From positions 58,194,951-58,258,950 of the forward strand of contig OY282608.1 of NCBI GenBank assembly GCA_958298945.1: a stretch of 64,000 bases of DNA. Reading direction: 5' to 3'. Each line of letters begins with the position of its first letter. Within the stretch, counting starts at the first letter, position 1. Under the pieces are notes generated by a model. It was not told the origin of the DNA. It was given only the letters and a program-made list of their open reading frames with translations, and did not search any database. Positions 59,165-64,000 of the stretch are shown here, piece by piece. The position numbers were made by a program, and so were the translations under genes. Source of the DNA: Atherix ibis. Lineage: Eukaryota; Arthropoda; Insecta; Diptera; Athericidae.

Positions 59165-60107
59165 TCAACAAACCAACAAACCAACAAACCAACAAACCAA
59201 CAAACCAAGTAACCAACAAACCAACAAACCATCAAACGAACAAAGCAACAAACCAACAAGCCAACAAGCCAACAAACCAATAAACCAACAAGCCAATAAA
59301 CCAACAAGCCAACAAGCCAACAAACCAACAAACCAACAAGCCAACAAACCAAAAACAAATAAACCAACAAACCAACAAACCAACAAGCCAACAAGTCAAC
59401 AAACCAACAAACCAACAATCCAACGAGCCAACAAACCAACAAACCAACAAGCCAACAAACCAACAAACCAACAAACCAACAAACCAACAAGCCAACAAAC
59501 CAACAAACCAAAAAACCAACAAACCAACAAGCCAACAAACCAACAAACCAACAAGCCAACAAGCCAACAAACCAACAAACCAACAAACCAACAAGCCAAC
59601 AAACCAACAAACCAACAAGCCAACAAACCAACAAACCAACAAACCAACAAGCAAACAAACCAACAAACCAAAAACCCAACAAACCAACAAACCAACAAAC
59701 CAACAAACCAACAAACCAACAAACCAACAAACCAACAAACCAACAAACCAACAAACCAACAAACCAACAAACCAACAAACCAACAAGCCAACAAGCCAAC
59801 AAACCAACAAACCAACAAGCCAACAAACCAACAAACCAACAAACCAAGTAACCAAAAAGCCAACAAACTAACAAACCAACAAGCCAATAAACCAACAAGC
59901 CAACAAGCCAACAAAGCAACAAGGCAACAAACCAACAAACAAGTAAACCAACAAACCAACAAACCAACAAACAAACAAACCAACAAACCAACAAACGAAC
60001 AAACTAATTAACCAACAAGCCAACAAACCAACAAACCAACAAGCCAACAAGCCAACAAACCAACAAACCAACAAGCCAACAAACCAACAAACCAACAAAC
60101 CAAAAAA
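59165..60107 (+). repeat. 943-base tandem higher-order repeat, copy 1
   Basis: Head-to-tail with 60108-61070 at a constant offset of 943. Shared markers are ATCAAACGAACAAAG (about 59232 and 60175), the irregular AACCAAAAACAAATAAACC (59350 and 60293), AAAAACCCAAC (59670 and 60613), AAGGCAAC, AACAAGTAAACC and AACTAATTAACC (about 60003 and 60946). No difference was noticed in the shared part by eye. Confidence 0.93.
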
Positions 60108-61070
60108 CCAACAAACCAACAAACCAACAAGCAAACAAACCAACAAACCAAGTAACCAACAAACCAACAAACCATCAAACGAACAAAGCAACAAACCAAC
60201 AAGCCAACAAGCCAACAAACCAATAAACCAACAAGCCAATAAACCAACAAGCCAACAAGCCAACAAACCAACAAACCAACAAGCCAACAAACCAAAAACA
60301 AATAAACCAACAAACCAACAAACCAACAAGCCAACAAGTCAACAAACCAACAAACCAACAATCCAACGAGCCAACAAACCAACAAACCAACAAGCCAACA
60401 AACCAACAAACCAACAAACCAACAAACCAACAAGCCAACAAACCAACAAACCAAAAAACCAACAAACCAACAAGCCAACAAACCAACAAACCAACAAGCC
60501 AACAAGCCAACAAACCAACAAACCAACAAACCAACAAGCCAACAAACCAACAAACCAACAAGCCAACAAACCAACAAACCAACAAACCAACAAGCAAACA
60601 AACCAACAAACCAAAAACCCAACAAACCAACAAACCAACAAACCAACAAACCAACAAACCAACAAACCAACAAACCAACAAACCAACAAACCAACAAACC
60701 AACAAACCAACAAACCAACAAACCAACAAGCCAACAAGCCAACAAACCAACAAACCAACAAGCCAACAAACCAACAAACCAACAAACCAAGTAACCAAAA
60801 AGCCAACAAACTAACAAACCAACAAGCCAATAAACCAACAAGCCAACAAGCCAACAAAGCAACAAGGCAACAAACCAACAAACAAGTAAACCAACAAACC
60901 AACAAACCAACAAACAAACAAACCAACAAACCAACAAACGAACAAACTAATTAACCAACAAGCCAACAAACCAACAAACCAACAAGCCAACAAGCCAACA
61001 AACCAACAAACCAACAAGCCAACAAACCAACAAACCAACAAACCAAAAAACCAACAAACCAACAAACCAA
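60108..61070 (+). repeat. 943-base tandem higher-order repeat, copy 2
   Basis: Second copy, matching until about 61070. The period is not a multiple of 8 or 4 (117 octamers plus 7), because each copy carries internal single-base slips that were inherited intact. Confidence 0.93.
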
Positions 61071-64000
61071 CAAACCAACAAACCAACAAACCAACAAGCC
61101 AACAAACCAACAAGCCAACAAGCCAACAAACCAACAAACCAACAAACCAAGAAGCCAACAAACCAACAAACCAACAAACCAACAAACCAAGTAACCAAAA
61201 AGCCAACAAACCAACAAACCAACAAGCCAACAAGCAAACAAACCGACAAACCAACAAGCCAACAAGCCAACAAACCAACAAATCAACAAGCCAACAAACT
61301 AACAAACAAATAAACCAACAAACCAACAAACCAACAAGCCAACAAGCCAACAAACCAACAAACCGACAAACCAACAAGCCAACAAACCAACAAACCAACA
61401 AACCAACAAACCAACAAACCAACAAACCAACAAACCAACAAGCCAACAAGCCAACAAGCCAACAAACCAACAAACCAACAAACCAACAAACCAACAAGCT
61501 AACAAACCAACAAACCAACAAACCAACAAGCCAACAAGCCAACAAACCAACAAACCAACAAGCCAACAAACCAACAAACCAACAAACCAACATGCCAACA
61601 AACCAACAAACTAAGTAACCAACAAGCCAACAAACCGACAAACCAACAAACCAACAAGCCAACAAACCAACAAACCAACAAACCAACAAACCAACAAACC
61701 AACAAACCAACAAGCCAACAAGCCAACAAACCAACAAACCAACAAGCCAACAAACCAACAAATTAACAAACCAACAAGCCAACAAACCAACAAGCTAACA
61801 AACCAACAAACCAACAAGCCAACAAGCCAACAAACCAACAAACCAACAAGCCAACAAGCCAACAAACCAACAAGCCAACAAACCAACAAACAAATAAACC
61901 AAAAAACCAACAAACCAACAAGCCAACAAGCCAACAAACCAACAAACCAACAAACCAGCAAACCAACAAACCAACAAACCAACAAACCAACAAACCAACA
62001 AGCCAACAAGCCAACAAACCAACAAACCAACAAACCAACAAACCAACAAACCAACAAACTAAGTAACCAACAAGCCAACAAACCAACAAACTAACAAGCC
62101 AACAAGCCAACAAACCAACAAGCCAACAAACCAACAAACCAACAAACCAAAAAACCAACAAACCAACAAACCAACGAACCAACAAACCAACAAACCAACA
62201 AGCCAAGAAGCCAACTAACTAACAAACCAACAAACCAACAAGCCAACAAACCAACAAGCCAACAAACCAACAAACCAACAAACCAAGTAACCAACAAACC
62301 AACAAACCAAGTAACCAAAAAGCCAACAAACTAACAAACCAACAAGCCAACAAGCCAACAAACCAACAAACCAACAAAGCAAAAAACCAACAAGCCAACA
62401 AGCCAACAAACCAACAAACCAACAAGCCAACAAGCCAACAAACAAACAAACCAACAAGCCAACAAACCAACAAACCAACAAGCTAACAAACCAACAAACC
62501 AACAAACCAGCAAACCAACAAACCAACAAACTAACAAAGCAACAAGCCAACAAACCAACAAACCAACAAACCAACAAACCAACAAACCAACAAGCCAACA
62601 CGCGAACAAACCAACAAACCAACAAACCAACAAGCCAACAAGCCAACAAGCCAACAAACCAACAAACCAACAAGCCAACAAGCCAACAAACCAACAAACC
62701 AACAAACCAACAAGCCAACAAGCCAACAAACCAACAAACCAACAAGCCAACAAGCCAACAAACCAACAAACCAACAAGCCAACAAGCCAACAAACCAACA
62801 AACCAACAAACAAATAAACCAACAAACCAACAAACCAACAAACCAACAAGCCAACAAGCCAACAAACCAACAAACCAACAAACCAACAAACCAACAAGCC
62901 AACAAACCAACAAGCCAACAAACCAACAAACCAAACAACCAACGAGCCAACAAACCAACAAACAAATAAATCAACAAACCAAAAAACCAACAAACCAACA
63001 AGCCAACAAGCCAACAAACCAACAAACCAACAAACCAACAAGCCAACAAACCAACAAGCCAACAAACCAACAAACCAACAAACCAACAAGCCAACAAGCC
63101 AACAAACCAACAAACCAACAAGCCAACAAACCAACAAACCAACAAACCAACAAGCCAACAAACCAACAAACAAATAAACCAACAAACCAACAAACCAACA
63201 AACCAACAAGCCAACAAACCAACAAACAAATAAATCAACAAACCAAAAAACCAACAAACCAACAAGCCAACAAGCCAACAAACCAACAAACCAACAAACC
63301 AACAAGCCAACAAACCAACAAGCCAACAAACCAACAAACAAATAAACCAACAAACCAACAAACCAACAACCCAACAAGCCAACAAGCCAACAAACCAACA
63401 AACCAACAAACCAACAAGCCAACAAACCAACAAACCAACAAACCAACAAACCAACAAACCACCAAACCAACAAGCCAACAAGCCAACAAACCAACAAACC
63501 AATAAACCAACAAGCCAACAAACTAACAGACACACAAACCAACAAGCCAACAAGCCATTAAACCAACAAACCAACAAGCCAACAAACCAACAAACCAACA
63601 TGCCAACAAACCAACAAACTAAGTAACCAACAAGCCAACAAACCAACAAACCAACAAAGCAACAAGCCAACCAACCAACAAACCAACAAGCCAACAAACC
63701 AACAAACCAACAAGCCAACAAACCAACAAACCAACAAACCAACAAGCCAACAAGCCAACAAACCAACAAACCAACAAGCCAACAAACCAACAAACCAACA
63801 TGCCAACAAACCAACAAACTAAGTAACCAACAAGCCAACAAACCAACAAACTAACAAACCAACAAGCCAACAAACCAACAAACCAACAAACCAACAAACC
63901 AACAAGCCAACAAGCCAACAAACCAACAAACCAACAAGCCAACAAACCAACAAACCAACAAACCAACAAGCCAACAAACCAACAAGCTAACAAACCAACA
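61071..64000 (+). repeat. Octamer array to the right edge
   Basis: Uninterrupted satellite with CTAAGTAACC landmarks near 61614, 62062, 63622 and 63822. The CG-containing unit CACGCGAAC near 62598 and AACAGACACACAAACC near 63527 are isolated oddities. No gene or array boundary is reached. Confidence 0.85.

Larger units (their letters stand above)
1..64000 (+). repeat. Octanucleotide satellite array (AACCAACA/AGCCAACA)n
   Basis: The entire window is tandem copies of an 8-base unit, AACCAACA, interspersed with AGCCAACA, which differs by one A/G transition at the second base. Rarer single-base variants (AACTAACA, AACCAAGT, AACCAAAA, AAGCAACA, AACCGACA, AACGAACA, AACCAGCA, AACAAATA) are scattered through it. 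The orientation is the same from first to last base. The unit looks like two related tetramers, AACC and AACA, and 4-base register shifts are frequent. No gene, RNA, transposon or unique spacer interrupts it. Known simple satellites of this kind are non-coding and sit in eukaryotic heterochromatin; that location is inference here. Both edges cut the array, so it is longer than the window. Confidence 0.98.

Noticed and set aside
4300..63620. AACATGCC units as translation starts with a ribosome binding site
   Set aside because: They are one variant octamer, usually found next to the CTAAGTAACC landmark, carried along by segmental duplication. There is no purine-rich site upstream and nothing coding downstream.
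1..64000. CRISPR array
   Set aside because: There is repetition, but no alternation of constant repeats with unique spacers, and no cas genes. The unit is only 8 bases.
1..64000. Telomeric repeat array
   Set aside because: The T/G-rich strand TTGGTTTG resembles telomere DNA in composition, but it matches no telomere motif I know (TTAGGG, TTTAGGG, TTAGG, TTGGGG and relatives). The higher-order duplications are satellite-like. A subtelomeric position cannot be excluded, because neither end is seen.
1..64000. Transposable element or retroelement insertions
   Set aside because: I found no unique sequence, terminal repeats, poly-A tail, reverse transcriptase or transposase motifs, or target-site duplications anywhere.
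1..64000. Inverted repeats, hairpins, terminators or tRNA/rRNA genes
   Set aside because: The + strand is almost only A and C, so intramolecular pairing is nearly impossible. No palindrome or cloverleaf was seen.

Overview
The whole 64,000-base window is one uninterrupted satellite array built on an 8-base unit. On the + strand the unit is AACCAACA, and its commonest variant is AGCCAACA. I found no unique sequence longer than a few tens of bases, no mobile element, no RNA gene and no credible protein gene. Orientation never changes: the + strand is nearly all A and C (G comes mostly from AGCC units, T is rare), and the - strand is T/G-rich (TTGGTTTG / TTGGCTTG). The array runs off both ends, so its true length and flanks are unknown.

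This layout points to a eukaryotic chromosome, in a heterochromatic, pericentromeric or subtelomeric satellite block, probably from a long-read assembly. It is like the simple-sequence satellites of insects (for example the 7-base A/C-biased satellites of Drosophila virilis). I cannot name the species. Nothing here looks bacterial or viral.

The many long open frames are an arithmetic artefact. The octamer contains no stop codon in any frame on either strand. Because 8 is not a multiple of 3, all three frames of a strand give the same cyclic octapeptide: NQQTNKPT on + and LLVCWFVG on -. Open frames end only where rare point variants make TAA, TAG or TGA.

The real information lies above the octamer. 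Rare variant units act as landmarks. The main ones are GTAACCAAAAAGCC (class P), CTAAGTAACCAACAAG (class Q), ATCAAACGAAC, CAGTAAC and CACACCAAC. Using them, the array resolves into higher-order repeats and segmental duplications of very different lengths. These include a copy of about 1.1 kb at a 3,204-base offset (1-4310), about 1.05-1.1 kb tandem units (4331-6610), about 1.36 kb (7320-10000), about 0.7 kb (12950-14250), 1.96 kb (14949-18873), 1.42/1.30 kb (26550-29280), 2.27 kb (31812-36120), 1.17 kb (44488-46812), 3.9-4.1 kb (48430-56340, with an older relative at 39400-41350), 0.8 kb (57830-59040) and 0.94 kb (59165-61070). A block of about 2 kb near the left edge (1130-3260) recurs 28.2-28.3 kb away (29430-31425).

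Together these show repeated unequal exchange or amplification at several scales, with half-unit (4-base) and single-base slips inherited by daughter copies. There is no gene network to describe. Coordinates of block edges are hand-aligned and good to a few tens of bases.
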